In this document: piece after piece, positions 23,422 to 30,813 of the stretch | Layout of the letters: the number at the start of each line of letters is the position of its first letter | Position numbering within the stretch: the stretch's first letter is position 1 | Assembly: GCF_900240385.1 (NCBI RefSeq) | Contig: NZ_OEQH01000002.1 | Span: 384,488-448,487, forward strand | Source of the DNA: Clostridium minihomine | GTDB taxonomy: Bacteria; Bacillota; Clostridia; Oscillospirales; Acutalibacteraceae | Reading direction: 5' to 3' | Length of the DNA: 64,000 bases | Program-made: the position numbers and the translations under genes | Notes under the pieces: model-generated | Databases searched by the model: none | What the model was told of the DNA's origin: nothing | What the model saw: the letters and a program-made list of their open reading frames with translations, nothing else

Positions 23422-23805
23422 CTATTCCTCCCGCACCCGTTTTTTGGCGGTTATCACAGCCCGCTCCGCCAGCACACCATCCCCCGGTTCTGCCAGCTCT
23501 TCCAGCTCTTCCCACTCGCATCCGCTATAAGTGGTTCTTACACCGTCCTGCACCGCAACCAGCCGAAAGTTACTCATGCCGTAAAGAGATGTTTGGGCTG
23601 CGCCTTCCCCACACAGACTTAGCTGCCGAAGCTCCAGCCGATATATGCTTGGACGTTCCAAAAAGGCCACGGGTTCCGCCTCCCCAAAAGCCCGTATCGC
23701 TCGCCGTTCCCGCACACAGCGGCATGTTACTTTTTGCGCAAAAGCCAAACGAATTCCATTCATCTCTATAAATACGCTTTGTCTGCGGGGAATAAAAATT
23801 TCCAT
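23422..23805 (-). CDS. Tail tube-like structural protein
   Basis: A 127-residue protein. The pattern FIEMNGIRLAFAQKVTCRCV, then RAIRAFGEAEPVAFLERPSIYRLELRQLSL, and the end FRLVAVQDGVRTTYSGCEWEEL, is like short tail tube proteins of clostridial prophages: NG-x-x-[LV]-A, ...AFGEAEPV..., YSGCEW. Placement after the connector genes and before the LysM gene agrees with XkdM. It may form a short tube, or only a ring if there is no tape measure. The identification is by pattern and position and is moderate. Confidence 0.6.
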   Translation of the reverse strand: MEIFIPRRQSVFIEMNGIRLAFAQKVTCRCVRERRAIRAFGEAEPVAFLERPSIYRLELRQLSLCGEGAAQTSLYGMSNFRLVAVQDGVRTTYSGCEWEELEELAEPGDGVLAERAVITAKKRVREE

Positions 23806-23806
23806 T

Positions 23807-24220
23807 TTACTTCCCGCTTTCCCGGCAGTATCCTGTCATACCCACTTGACTTTCCATTCGGAACGTCCCCGTTACTTCGGAATATTCCACCTTACCACAA
23901 GAGATGGTTTGCAGGCACAGTCCATTTTCGCCGAACAGTAATGCATCGCTGATTCGCGAAAAAGCATCCACACAGGCATTGGAGCCGTATTCTCTTGGCG
24001 CAGAGATCCAAATCCGAACTGTTAAATCCGCTCGGCGCAAAGAGCTGTCTAAAGAAGCCGGTGCAAACCGCACGGGGGAAATCTTTAAAAAAGCACTTAC
24101 CCCTGCGCTCAACCTTCCCCTGCGTTTTTCCCCGCCCAGTTCAAACCGGATATCCCCAAGGGATTCTTCCGATTGCAGCTTGTGCAGCAGCTGCTGTTCC
24201 AATTGATCAAATTCCGTCAT
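23807..24220 (-). CDS. Tail-completion/terminator-like protein
   Basis: A 137-residue protein that starts MTEFDQLEQQLLHKLQS and has a basic middle (KRRGRLSAGVSAFLKIS) and beta strands (LTVRIWISAPREYGSNACVDAF). Its size and position, after two connector genes and before the tube gene, suit the tail-terminator/head-tail joining protein (XkdI/XkdJ position). It overlaps the previous gene by 14 bp. Sequence similarity to a named family is not evident to me, so the call is positional. Confidence 0.55.
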   Translation of the reverse strand: MTEFDQLEQQLLHKLQSEESLGDIRFELGGEKRRGRLSAGVSAFLKISPVRFAPASLDSSLRRADLTVRIWISAPREYGSNACVDAFSRISDALLFGENGLCLQTISCGKVEYSEVTGTFRMESQVGMTGYCRESGK

Positions 24221-24563
24221 CTATTTCCTCCTTTGGCATTTCCCTGAGAACTGCCCATACATATAAAAGTTGATTTTGCATCCAATATCCCCGGGAACGG
24301 ATCACCATGTAATCGCCGTCATCCTGACTAACCACCGCATTTTTCATCTGATCCAAACGGCAGTCGGCCGGGCCCAAATAAAAGAAATGAGAATTGTCAT
24401 AATATCCTTCCGGCAGCCAAACATCTTCGGGATACGCCTTATGTTTTACGCCCATTGCCTGTATCAAAGCATAGGCACAAACCGGTTCCGCATCCCGGCA
24501 CCGCACCATCGTCTTTGCTCCGTATTGCCGAAGCATGCGCCGAACAAATTCTTTCTGGTTCAT
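24207..24563 (-). CDS. Head closure-like protein
   Basis: A 118-residue protein, MNQKEFVRRMLRQYGAKTMV, then LPEGYYDNSHFFYLGPADCRLD and DGDYMVIRSRGYWMQNQLLYVWAVL. It is rich in beta strands and aromatic residues, and lies where head-closure proteins (SPP1 gp16/XkdI-type) are found. It starts at ATG 24563 overlapping the stop of the connector gene (ATGA). The call is positional; the segment DYMVIRSRGYW, a strand with a conserved aromatic, agrees with that family. Confidence 0.55.
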   Translation of the reverse strand: MNQKEFVRRMLRQYGAKTMVRCRDAEPVCAYALIQAMGVKHKAYPEDVWLPEGYYDNSHFFYLGPADCRLDQMKNAVVSQDDGDYMVIRSRGYWMQNQLLYVWAVLREMPKEEIDDGI

Positions 24564-24913
24564 GAGCGCACCTGATAAAACGAAAAGGTATCATCCCGAA
24601 GATACGGCACGGCGGCACGGTAAGAATCCAGCCAAAGCTGTTTTGCCGCCCTGATTCCTCCAGAATCCTTTGTGATTTTAATTTCCCCGGCAGAAAAACT
24701 GCTTTCCGGCCCACAGGACTGAAACAAAGAGTAACGATAAAAAGCCAAGGCAGCACCGGCAGCATTCAAAAGGCTCTCCCCCCGGTCGGTATATCTTGCT
24801 TTGGCAGACAGCTCTTCCATTGCCTCCTGACAAAGCCCCTGCCAAAGAAGGGATTCTTCCCCAGAAAGCCCGGCCAGCTGCGCAAAACGCTCCAGAATTT
24901 TTTCCTGACTCAT
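24560..24913 (-). CDS. Head-tail connector-like protein
   Basis: A 117-residue, mainly helical protein: ILERFAQLAGLSGEESLLWQGLCQEAMEELSAKAR, then ESLLNAAGAALAFYRYSLFQS and IRAAKQLWLDSYRAA. The helical bundle, the A-x-A-x-A-x-Y-R-Y segment and the position directly after the capsid gene fit the XkdH/gp6-like connector that docks under the portal. It has a good GGAGAGG site and a 22-bp gap from the capsid gene. Confidence 0.65.
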   Translation of the reverse strand: MSQEKILERFAQLAGLSGEESLLWQGLCQEAMEELSAKARYTDRGESLLNAAGAALAFYRYSLFQSCGPESSFSAGEIKITKDSGGIRAAKQLWLDSYRAAVPYLRDDTFSFYQVRS

Positions 24914-24935
24914 CGCCTTCCCTCTCCTTCATTCT

Positions 24936-25946
24936 TTATATTTCGGAATAGCAAACCGCGCGCCCGGCCCCGGCAAAAATTTTTGCAAAGCCTGCAATGG
25001 TGCTGATAGAGGCTCTTTCCAGCTGACGGTCAATCAGTTTGTCCGAATCCGTAATAATATCCCCGGCCTGCACCATTTCCAAAGCACAGTTTTTGTCCAG
25101 ACCAATCAGGCAGTTCCCAGACAAAGACGGCACATGAAGCAGATTGGCACCCAAAGGGGTTGCCAGTTTTCCGGTTCCCTGAAAATTTAGTCCTGCCGCG
25201 GAATCCTGAAATTCTTTCAGGGTAAGAATATCTTCCATGGCAGGAGTAGAAGCCAGAATCGTATTTAGCTCATAGGGCTGAAGATTGCTCCACAGGCTGA
25301 CCATATCCCGATAGGATAAGCCTGTGTCGAGTTCCGTTACCGGTGTGGGGTTGTCATTTCCATCACCTTCCAAAAGAACCTGAACCGCGTCTTCCAGTTG
25401 GGCGCGGGCAATATAAGCGCCAATTTGCCGCAGGGTAACCGTAAACAAATCCAACTTTTGAAACCGAAGTGCTTCATAAGAGGCCACCAGCATTCGGCCG
25501 CGTTTTTTCAGGCACACCAGGTTTTCCTGCGTTTTAATCACCGTGCGGGGAATTTCCGCTCCCTCTGCCACCGGCATCAATTCCTTCTCTTTCGGTGAAG
25601 GATCCGAAGTGATGGTGCGATAATCCATGGAATTGATTTTAGTGACCGTGGCCACAATGGCGGGCAGCAAATCGGTTCGTTCCATCCCCTGACGCACCGC
25701 CCGAGTCACATATTCGGGGAATAAAGCGGCACTGTCGCTGGTTTGAAAGAATTTTTCCACCGGATCCGACCCCGGCCCTCCCACACGAATGTCAAACCGT
25801 TTCAGCTGACGCTGATAAGCATCCAGCCCGGCCAAAGCAGTCCCTTCGTAATTTTCGGAAGGATCCAATTCCTCCAATCGCTGGGCAAAGCCCTTACCGT
25901 TCCCATACATGCCTTTTTCCAGCTTCAAAGAATCATAATAAGCCAT
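24936..25946 (-). CDS. Phage major capsid protein (XkdG-like)
   Basis: A 336-residue capsid subunit. The N-terminal RLEELDPSENYEGTALAGLDAYQRQLKRFDIRV is the typical delta-domain start. The core AALFPEYVTRAVRQGMERTDLLPAIVATVTKI and the NLVCLKKRGRMLVASYEALRFQKLDLFTVTLRQIGAYIARAQLEDAVQVLL helix, with RTITSDPS, match capsids of the PBSX/XkdG group (HK97 fold). It lies after the decoration protein in the usual order. Size and composition are normal with no sign of decay. Confidence 0.88.
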   Translation of the reverse strand: MAYYDSLKLEKGMYGNGKGFAQRLEELDPSENYEGTALAGLDAYQRQLKRFDIRVGGPGSDPVEKFFQTSDSAALFPEYVTRAVRQGMERTDLLPAIVATVTKINSMDYRTITSDPSPKEKELMPVAEGAEIPRTVIKTQENLVCLKKRGRMLVASYEALRFQKLDLFTVTLRQIGAYIARAQLEDAVQVLLEGDGNDNPTPVTELDTGLSYRDMVSLWSNLQPYELNTILASTPAMEDILTLKEFQDSAAGLNFQGTGKLATPLGANLLHVPSLSGNCLIGLDKNCALEMVQAGDIITDSDKLIDRQLERASISTIAGFAKIFAGAGRAVCYSEI

Positions 25947-25964
25947 GTCTTTTTCCTCCCCTGA

Positions 25965-26306
25965 TTAAAGAATCACGCCGCAAAGCGCATTGGCAGTGTC
26001 TACATCCACCACCAGCAAAGAGCGCCCTGCTGCATCTGATTTGATTTTTCCGCTTCCCGCCCCGGCCAGTGTTTGGTAACCCACTGCCGGGGCTGTGCCG
26101 GAATAAGGCAGCCTTACATACCCGGCCAACTGAATGGCGGCAAAGCCTTCTCTAACATTCACTGCTACACCGCAAAAGTTTTTCCCCGCTTCACAGGGTG
26201 ACACCAAGCCGTTTTGGGTCACCTGTACCGGCATGCGGGCCGTTACCCCATCCGTGGCCTCAAAGGTTGCCGTTTTTTCTCCATATCCGCCAAATGATAC
26301 TTCCAT
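25965..26306 (-). CDS. Head decoration/DUF2190-like protein
   Basis: A 113-residue beta-rich, Gly/Ala-rich protein: SFGGYGEKTATFEATDGVTARMPVQVTQNGLVSPC, then GFAAIQLAGYVRLPYSGTAPAVGYQTLAGAGSGKI and LVVDVDTANALCGVIL. This is the pattern of small phage head decoration proteins and DUF2190, with G-x-A-x-x-Q-x-x-G-x-V and the terminal VV-D-x-D-x-x-x-x-x-x-G-x-x-L. The neighbours are the protease and the capsid gene, which is where such a protein is expected. It would stabilise the capsid surface. Confidence 0.75.
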   Translation of the reverse strand: MEVSFGGYGEKTATFEATDGVTARMPVQVTQNGLVSPCEAGKNFCGVAVNVREGFAAIQLAGYVRLPYSGTAPAVGYQTLAGAGSGKIKSDAAGRSLLVVDVDTANALCGVIL

Positions 26307-26331
26307 GTTTTTTCCCCTTTTCTACTTTTGA

Positions 26332-27324
26332 TTAAATGCGGAACATCTCGTTTCCACCCCTTGGCAGTTCACCCTTTTCCGGGGCCAGCTGCGGCCGAAG
26401 CGGAAGCACCTTATCCACTTGTTTTTGAAAGGCCTTCTCAAAATCCAGCAAATCCTCCAGACTCATGCTCTCGGCTGCACGCCGCATTGCTTCCGGTGAA
26501 ATTCCTGTTTTGGCCAGCCCACACAGGCGCACTACACGATTACAAACTTTTTCCCGATACATCTGCCCCGTTTCTGCCAACTGCTCTAACTCTTCCATTC
26601 GTTTTTCCAATTGCCGCGCCTGACTGCCGGAAAGGATCACTTGATCTTCCGCCTGCCGCAATGCCTTTTTTAACTCCTCCATATTGTCCTCCTCCTTTTG
26701 GGGCAAAAATGCTTTGATAACCCCCGCCGCCCGCTGGGCAGGAACCGCCACAAACGACCATTCATAGGCGTCCCGGGGCTCATCCAGAACGGTACAGCAA
26801 ATTTGTTCCTGCCCAGCCTGTTGATACATTTTTCCTTTTCTATGTTCGCAGCTTTTTTGGCTTCGATCCATCCCGCAAACCGAACAGCTCGAAATTCCCA
26901 CTGCACATCCCACACTCACTTCTTTTTTAATTCCGGACTCCAATTCCAAAATTAAATCGGCATTTTTTTGGATTTTAGGCAGATACGCTCTGGCTGTCAG
27001 CCGGGTATACGGTTCCCCGGCCTGCGTCATTTTGCCCTCCACCGTTTCCACCTGAGTGGAATAAATTCGGGCAGTTTGGTCACCGCTTTTCATACTGTGG
27101 TCAAAAATGCCGGTCTTTCCCAAGAAAAGTTGACCGAGCTTATGAAGCGCTGGAATCGTAAACCGCTCAAAATCTCGATCCACCTCGTTGTCACACAGCA
27201 CTACCGAAAACACATAAATTTCCTCCGGAAGAAAGGTGCGTCTGGTGTAACAGTTAATCTTCTCCATTTCTTCCGGTGAGGCAAAACCTCCCGATTCTCC
27301 CTTATAAACATAACCATCCCTCAT
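26332..27324 (-). CDS. XkdF-like prohead protease with scaffold-like C-terminus
   Basis: A 330-residue protein. Residues 31-190 form a protease core like HK97/U35 prohead proteases: EEIYVFSVVLCDNEVDRDFERF, GIFDHSMKSG with candidate catalytic His76, GIKKEVSVGCAV with candidate nucleophile Ser137, and YEWSFVAVPAQRA. Inside the core is a Cys/His cluster (C147, C150, C159, H161: CSVC...SCEH), a likely zinc knuckle also seen in XkdF relatives. Residues about 205-330 are charged and coiled (EELKKALRQAEDQ...RMEELEQLAE), as expected of a scaffold. The start ATG 27324 overlaps the portal stop and follows AAAAGGAG; the longer frame to 27585 is rejected. Confidence 0.8.
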   Translation of the reverse strand: MRDGYVYKGESGGFASPEEMEKINCYTRRTFLPEEIYVFSVVLCDNEVDRDFERFTIPALHKLGQLFLGKTGIFDHSMKSGDQTARIYSTQVETVEGKMTQAGEPYTRLTARAYLPKIQKNADLILELESGIKKEVSVGCAVGISSCSVCGMDRSQKSCEHRKGKMYQQAGQEQICCTVLDEPRDAYEWSFVAVPAQRAAGVIKAFLPQKEEDNMEELKKALRQAEDQVILSGSQARQLEKRMEELEQLAETGQMYREKVCNRVVRLCGLAKTGISPEAMRRAAESMSLEDLLDFEKAFQKQVDKVLPLRPQLAPEKGELPRGGNEMFRI

Positions 27325-28484
27325 GCTCGCGGCTCCTTTTCCTTTTGAATTTCCCATTCCATCTTTTCGGCCTGGGCGTTTTTCAGCCGGGCTTCTGCCA
27401 AAATCACCATATCCTGCAAGCTGATATCGTCCCACAGAATTTCCACTTTCTCTGGGTACCCGTTCATACATAGCCACATGCGGCAAATTTTCTGAATAAC
27501 CGGATCCAACAAACGGCGATAACTTTCCAATTCGCTGGTCAGCAAATCCGATTGCTGAGAAGACATCCTTTCGGTGGATGACCATGACAACCCCAAAAGA
27601 AAAGGAGGAATCCCCAGTTTTGCCACAATCTGTTCCAGCAGCTGGCGCACGGGGATTTCGCTGTCCAAAATTTGATTGTCCGCCCCAATCACCTGAATCC
27701 GAACATCGCCTACCGCCACAAAATCACTGACCCCGGTGCCGGGCTGCATGGCACGACTCCACTGTTCGGCAATTTGCCGGGCTCGTTCCCCGGCCCAGGC
27801 TCGGTCCCCTTCTCCATTTGGTTTATAGGTAACGGCAAAACGGGTATTTCCCACCCTGTCCCAATTCACGCCAATCACATGATATATTTTCAAAAGCACA
27901 TTCCCCAAAAAAGGCAGCCCCCGCAGCAAAGAAACCCCCTTCACCTGGCCAGGTTCCGGGTTCAGTGCCGTAAACAGAATCAAGTCCGGATATCGAACCG
28001 ATTCTGCCTCTCCGGCTCCGGTTCTGAGACAAACCTGAACATCAAAGGGAGTATCCCCCTGCCGCAGTTCCAGATCCTCTAAATTAGCATTGTACAGTCC
28101 GGCAATACTTGTCCCATCCGAAAGCGGAACCATCTCCCCAACGGCAGTTCCATACATCAGAAGCTGATCTAAATAGGTATTTAGAAAGCTTTGAATTCCC
28201 GTTTGAGCAGCATTGACCTGCACATAACGCAAAAAACTTTCCAGTTCCTTTTGCGCCAGAACATTGGGGCACGCCACCTGAAAGGAACCGATCAGCCGCG
28301 TGGTTTTTTCCAACGCGGCAGCCACCATGGGTACTGCTTCCCGCAAAGCGGTATACAGCCTTTGCTCGTTTCCCACCAGCGGAACTCGCCTTTCCAGTTC
28401 CCACCCCACCTGCTGTTCCGGGCGCAGAGCCGTCTGCACCACGGGGTCGGCTGCCGGCCGTTTTGTTTTAAACCAACCCATCAT
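27321..28484 (-). CDS. Phage portal protein (XkdE-like)
   Basis: A 387-residue portal subunit. The order is normal: N-terminal ALREAVPMVAAALEKTTRLIGSF, the wing segment YVQVNAAQTGIQSFLNTYLDQLLMYGTAVGEMV, then GVSLLRGLPFLGNVLLKIYHVIGVNWDRVGNTRFAVTYK, and the long clip/stem section ending with LGIPPFLLGLSWSSTERMSSQQSDLL. The motif LG-[IV]-PPF-[LM]-[LI]-G-x-x-x-x-[ST]-[ST]-E is highly conserved in SPP1/HK97-type portals. It overlaps the terminase large gene by 17 bp. It would drive DNA into the capsid. Confidence 0.88.
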   Translation of the reverse strand: MMGWFKTKRPAADPVVQTALRPEQQVGWELERRVPLVGNEQRLYTALREAVPMVAAALEKTTRLIGSFQVACPNVLAQKELESFLRYVQVNAAQTGIQSFLNTYLDQLLMYGTAVGEMVPLSDGTSIAGLYNANLEDLELRQGDTPFDVQVCLRTGAGEAESVRYPDLILFTALNPEPGQVKGVSLLRGLPFLGNVLLKIYHVIGVNWDRVGNTRFAVTYKPNGEGDRAWAGERARQIAEQWSRAMQPGTGVSDFVAVGDVRIQVIGADNQILDSEIPVRQLLEQIVAKLGIPPFLLGLSWSSTERMSSQQSDLLTSELESYRRLLDPVIQKICRMWLCMNGYPEKVEILWDDISLQDMVILAEARLKNAQAEKMEWEIQKEKEPRA

Positions 28485-29742
28485 ACTCTCCCATCCGGCG
28501 CGGAGCCGCTATCGCAAAACAATCCCCCGCGTCCTGCTGTAATATCGTCGCAACAAAATAGCGGATATCATCCATGGCATGGTCGTTTTCTTTTACCGGC
28601 GCGTCCCGCGTCAAATCGGCGTTCCAGCGGTAAAGAGAAAATTCCCGCATCGCATCGATACACGTGTCACAAATACAGACATCCCCTTGTTTCAAGGCAA
28701 CCCCCACCAGCCGAATCCCGTCCAGCACGTCGTTATTGGCTGGAACCACCCGATATTTTCCATGGCGGCCGATCACTGCCATAAAGCTGGCGGCAGAAGG
28801 ATCTGCCACCACACAATCAATGTTCCTGCCATCAATCAGCTGTTCCAGCCCGGTGTAATGTTCCTCGTCTGTTCGCTGCAATCCCTCGCGGCGAGAATCG
28901 TAATAATACTCTTCCAAACGGTACCAGCAGCCATTTTGTTTTCCCCACAGCCCAAAGGAAGAAGGATTTGCCGTTCCATAATCGCAAGAAACCACAAACC
29001 GCTCAAAATCCCCTTTGGGCATCGGGCAAAATCGCTCAGCCGTCATAAACGGATACACCAAGCCCTGAGCGGCCACCCATTTTCCCAGCACAAAACGCTG
29101 ATAGAAGGTTCCGGAATAAAGATCCCGGTATCGATCCAGCACCTGGCGGGACAAAGAAGGATTATCTTCCATCCGAAAATGTAGATACAAGGCATTTTTT
29201 CGCTTTGGATCTCGAATCCATTCCTGATAAAACCAATGGCCCGGATGTTCCGGATTGCAGTTAAACCAAAAGGCCGCACCTTCCACCGAACATCGGGCCA
29301 AAGCCTGCTCCACAAAAGAGCGGGGCATCAAAGCCACCTCGTCAAACAACACCCCAGCCAAAGTCATTCCCTGAATCAAAGCGGAAGAGGATTCATCTTT
29401 CCCTCCAAATAAATAAAAACGATTCGTGTACTGTCCTGCCGAAACTTCCAAAAGGTTCTCTGTCAAGCGAAAGGTACAGTCAAATCCATTGTCCTTTAAA
29501 ATCGGCAGCATAGGGGTAACCAAATTTCGTTTGACCGATCGAATGGTTTTTCCACACAAGGCAAAAGACTGCCCTTGAAATCGATAAAAAGACCAAGCAA
29601 TAAAAGAAATGCTCAGGCAAAGGGTTTTTCCGCTTCGAACCGCTCCGTCACAAATAACTGCATTGCAATGCTCATAAGGGCTGCCTTTGCACCACCAGCT
29701 CAAGGCCTGAAGCTGCTTTTGAGAAAAAGAATGAAATCCCAC
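28468..29742 (-). CDS. Phage terminase large subunit (XtmB-like)
   Basis: A 424-residue ATPase-nuclease. The ATPase domain has the adenine motif near its start (FSQKQLQALSWWCKGSPYEH), Walker A GAVRSGKTLCLS, Walker B GVLFDEVALMP with the Glu, and the coupling motif FWFNCNPEHPGHWF. The nuclease domain follows with VVSCDYGTANPSSFGLW (first Asp), YYYDSRREG, DCVVADPSAASF and the late HAMDDIRYFVATIL Asp pair. The start is GTG 29742, 7 bp after GGAGG. All catalytic residues are present, so packaging should be possible in principle. Confidence 0.93.
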   Translation of the reverse strand: MGFHSFSQKQLQALSWWCKGSPYEHCNAVICDGAVRSGKTLCLSISFIAWSFYRFQGQSFALCGKTIRSVKRNLVTPMLPILKDNGFDCTFRLTENLLEVSAGQYTNRFYLFGGKDESSSALIQGMTLAGVLFDEVALMPRSFVEQALARCSVEGAAFWFNCNPEHPGHWFYQEWIRDPKRKNALYLHFRMEDNPSLSRQVLDRYRDLYSGTFYQRFVLGKWVAAQGLVYPFMTAERFCPMPKGDFERFVVSCDYGTANPSSFGLWGKQNGCWYRLEEYYYDSRREGLQRTDEEHYTGLEQLIDGRNIDCVVADPSAASFMAVIGRHGKYRVVPANNDVLDGIRLVGVALKQGDVCICDTCIDAMREFSLYRWNADLTRDAPVKENDHAMDDIRYFVATILQQDAGDCFAIAAPRRMGEYDGLV

Positions 29743-29744
29743 CG

Positions 29745-30065
29745 TCAGTCCTCCTTCGGATCTGCCGAGTCAAAACACCGGACACTTTGCTCCAAAGCAC
29801 GGTAAAATTCCCCTAGCCCGCCAGTCTGTTCATCACTGATTTGCTCCAAACACTGCAGTGCTTTGATCCGATCAAAAAACCTTATCTCCATGCCGCCACC
29901 CTTGGGCCGTTTGATTTCTGCCACATTAAACAAATCCATATTTTCAATTTCCGTCACATCCATGTTTTCGCAGAACATCAGGCGCACCGCGTCAGAAATT
30001 CCACCGAAAGCTAACTTATCATAGCCCCGCATGATTTTTCGTTTGGATCTGCTTTGGTTTGCCAT
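29745..30065 (-). CDS. Terminase small subunit-like protein
   Basis: A 106-residue basic protein before terminase large. The tract RKIMRGYDKLAFGGISDAVRLMF and the following DMDLFNVAEIKRPKGGGMEIRFFDRIKALQCLEQI is reminiscent of XtmA-type small subunits (the second part, F-[FD]-R-x-K-A-L-x-x-L-x-x-I, is very typical) but it lacks the usual full N-terminal HTH, so it is shorter than the 150-260 residues of normal examples. It has an AAAGGAGG site and the frame is intact. A small subunit missing its DNA-binding end could mean headful packaging without a specific pac site (inference). Confidence 0.7.
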   Translation of the reverse strand: MANQSRSKRKIMRGYDKLAFGGISDAVRLMFCENMDVTEIENMDLFNVAEIKRPKGGGMEIRFFDRIKALQCLEQISDEQTGGLGEFYRALEQSVRCFDSADPKED

Positions 30066-30084
30066 ACGCCCTCCTTTTAAAACA

Positions 30085-30115
30085 ATAGGTATAATATTTA
30101 AATAAAATTACCTAT
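30085..30115 (-). promoter_or_regulatory. Inverted repeat upstream of the phage-like operon
   Basis: ATAGGTA (30085-30091) and TACCTAT (30109-30115) are exact inverted arms around an AT-rich 17-nt centre, 20 bp before the ribosome-binding site of the first phage-like gene. The spacing of about 24 bp between arm centres suits a dimeric repressor or activator. I found no confident -35/-10 pair for the operon. Confidence 0.35.
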
Positions 30116-30213
30116 AGTAAGACATTTTTTACCCATTCATCCTGCCTTTTTTCAAAATCCAATTTTTCTAACATCATTTCTCTGAAAAAACTTTCGATTC
30201 TTCTGTAACCGAC

Positions 30214-30246
30214 AAAAAGAAAAAAACTTTCCCTAAAAAGGGAAAG
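30214..30246 (-). terminator. Terminator or leader hairpin upstream of the phage-like operon
   Basis: CTTTCCC (30227-30233) pairs with GGGAAAG (30240-30246); on the minus strand it is followed by a long T-rich tract (30226-30214). No minus-strand gene lies upstream that would need it, because the next gene is on the plus strand. It would therefore either block antisense transcription or act as a leader terminator keeping the phage-like operon silent. Confidence 0.5.
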
Positions 30247-30362
30247 CTTTGAAAAAGAAAGAGAAAAAACAGAAAAAATAAGTTTTTATTTAACTTTATT
30301 GTAATTATATAAGTTTTTAATACATTTAGTATAAATGATTTTTTAATTTGAAAAAGTTTGAA

Positions 30363-30413
30363 TTGACAAATATCTCCACCGTAACTATACTGTATATATA
30401 AGGTATACACAGT
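30363..30413 (+). promoter_or_regulatory. Promoter and operator of the GntR/ABC operon
   Basis: A perfect TTGACA (30363-30368), a 17-bp spacer and TATACT (30386-30391). An imperfect palindrome ACTGTATA...TATACACAGT (30389-30413) overlaps the -10 element and includes GTATA-N-TATAC, the core bound by YtrA-subfamily regulators. This predicts autorepression by the first gene of the operon. Confidence 0.7.
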
Positions 30414-30432
30414 ATAGAAAGGAGGCAGGCTT

Positions 30433-30813
30433 GTGAATATCATCATCAGCAATTCCGACAGCAAACCCATTTATGAGCAAATCACCTTTCAGATAAAAAA
30501 TCAAATTATCAGCGGGGTGCTCAAAGAAGGGGACGCTCTCCCCTCTATACGAATGCTGGCCAAGGAACTGCGTATTAGTGTGATCACAACCAAGCGTGCC
30601 TATGAAGACTTGGAAAGAGAAGGCTTTCTCATTACCAAGGCGGGAAAGGGAAGCTTTGTGGCTCCAAAAAACCTGGAGGCCATTCACGAAGAATATCTCA
30701 GCCGAATCAATCATCTGTTGCTTCAGGCGGTGCATCTGGCTCAGGCAGGCTCCATTCCTTTGGAACAGCTTTGCCAAACACTCACTTCTGTTTATAAAGG
30801 AGAATCGGTATGA
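30433..30813 (+). CDS. GntR-family regulator, YtrA subfamily
   Basis: A 126-residue transcription factor. The N-terminal winged helix is of the GntR type (PIYEQITFQIKNQIISGVLKEGDALPSIRMLAKELRISVITTKRAYEDLEREGFLITKAGKGSFVA), followed by a short two-helix dimerisation part (about 75-126), the small C-terminal domain that defines YtrA. YtrA regulators repress ABC transporter operons and respond to cell-envelope stress such as peptide antibiotics (family knowledge). The start is GTG 30433 after GGAGG. It overlaps the ABC ATPase gene by 4 bp. Confidence 0.92.
   Translation: MNIIISNSDSKPIYEQITFQIKNQIISGVLKEGDALPSIRMLAKELRISVITTKRAYEDLEREGFLITKAGKGSFVAPKNLEAIHEEYLSRINHLLLQAVHLAQAGSIPLEQLCQTLTSVYKGESV

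Larger units (their letters stand above)
18963..30065 (-). mobile_element. PBSX-like head and baseplate gene cluster without sheath, tape measure or integrase
   Basis: Eighteen minus-strand genes, mostly overlapping or a few bases apart, follow the PBSX order xtmA-xtmB-xkdE-F-G-H... xkdP-Q-R-S-T-U-V: terminase, portal, protease, decoration protein, capsid, connectors, tube-like protein, LysM, hub, spike, wedge, baseplate J, DUF2313 and fibre. All frames are open and ribosome-binding sites are good, which argues for selection. Missing are integrase, repressor, replication, lysis, tail sheath and tape-measure genes. No flanking direct repeats were seen. The neighbours are chromosomal (hflX and a GntR/ABC operon). 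It may be a domesticated prophage, a gene-transfer-agent-like system or a satellite; sequence alone does not decide. Confidence 0.8.

Noticed and set aside
27325-27585. N-terminal extension of the prohead protease frame
   Set aside because: It overlaps the portal gene in another frame and has no ribosome-binding site; ATG 27324 has AAAAGGAG and the usual ATGA coupling.
18882-30430. att direct repeats flanking the phage-like cluster
   Set aside because: I compared 18890-18962 with 30066-30430 and found no shared stretch beyond short AT-rich words.
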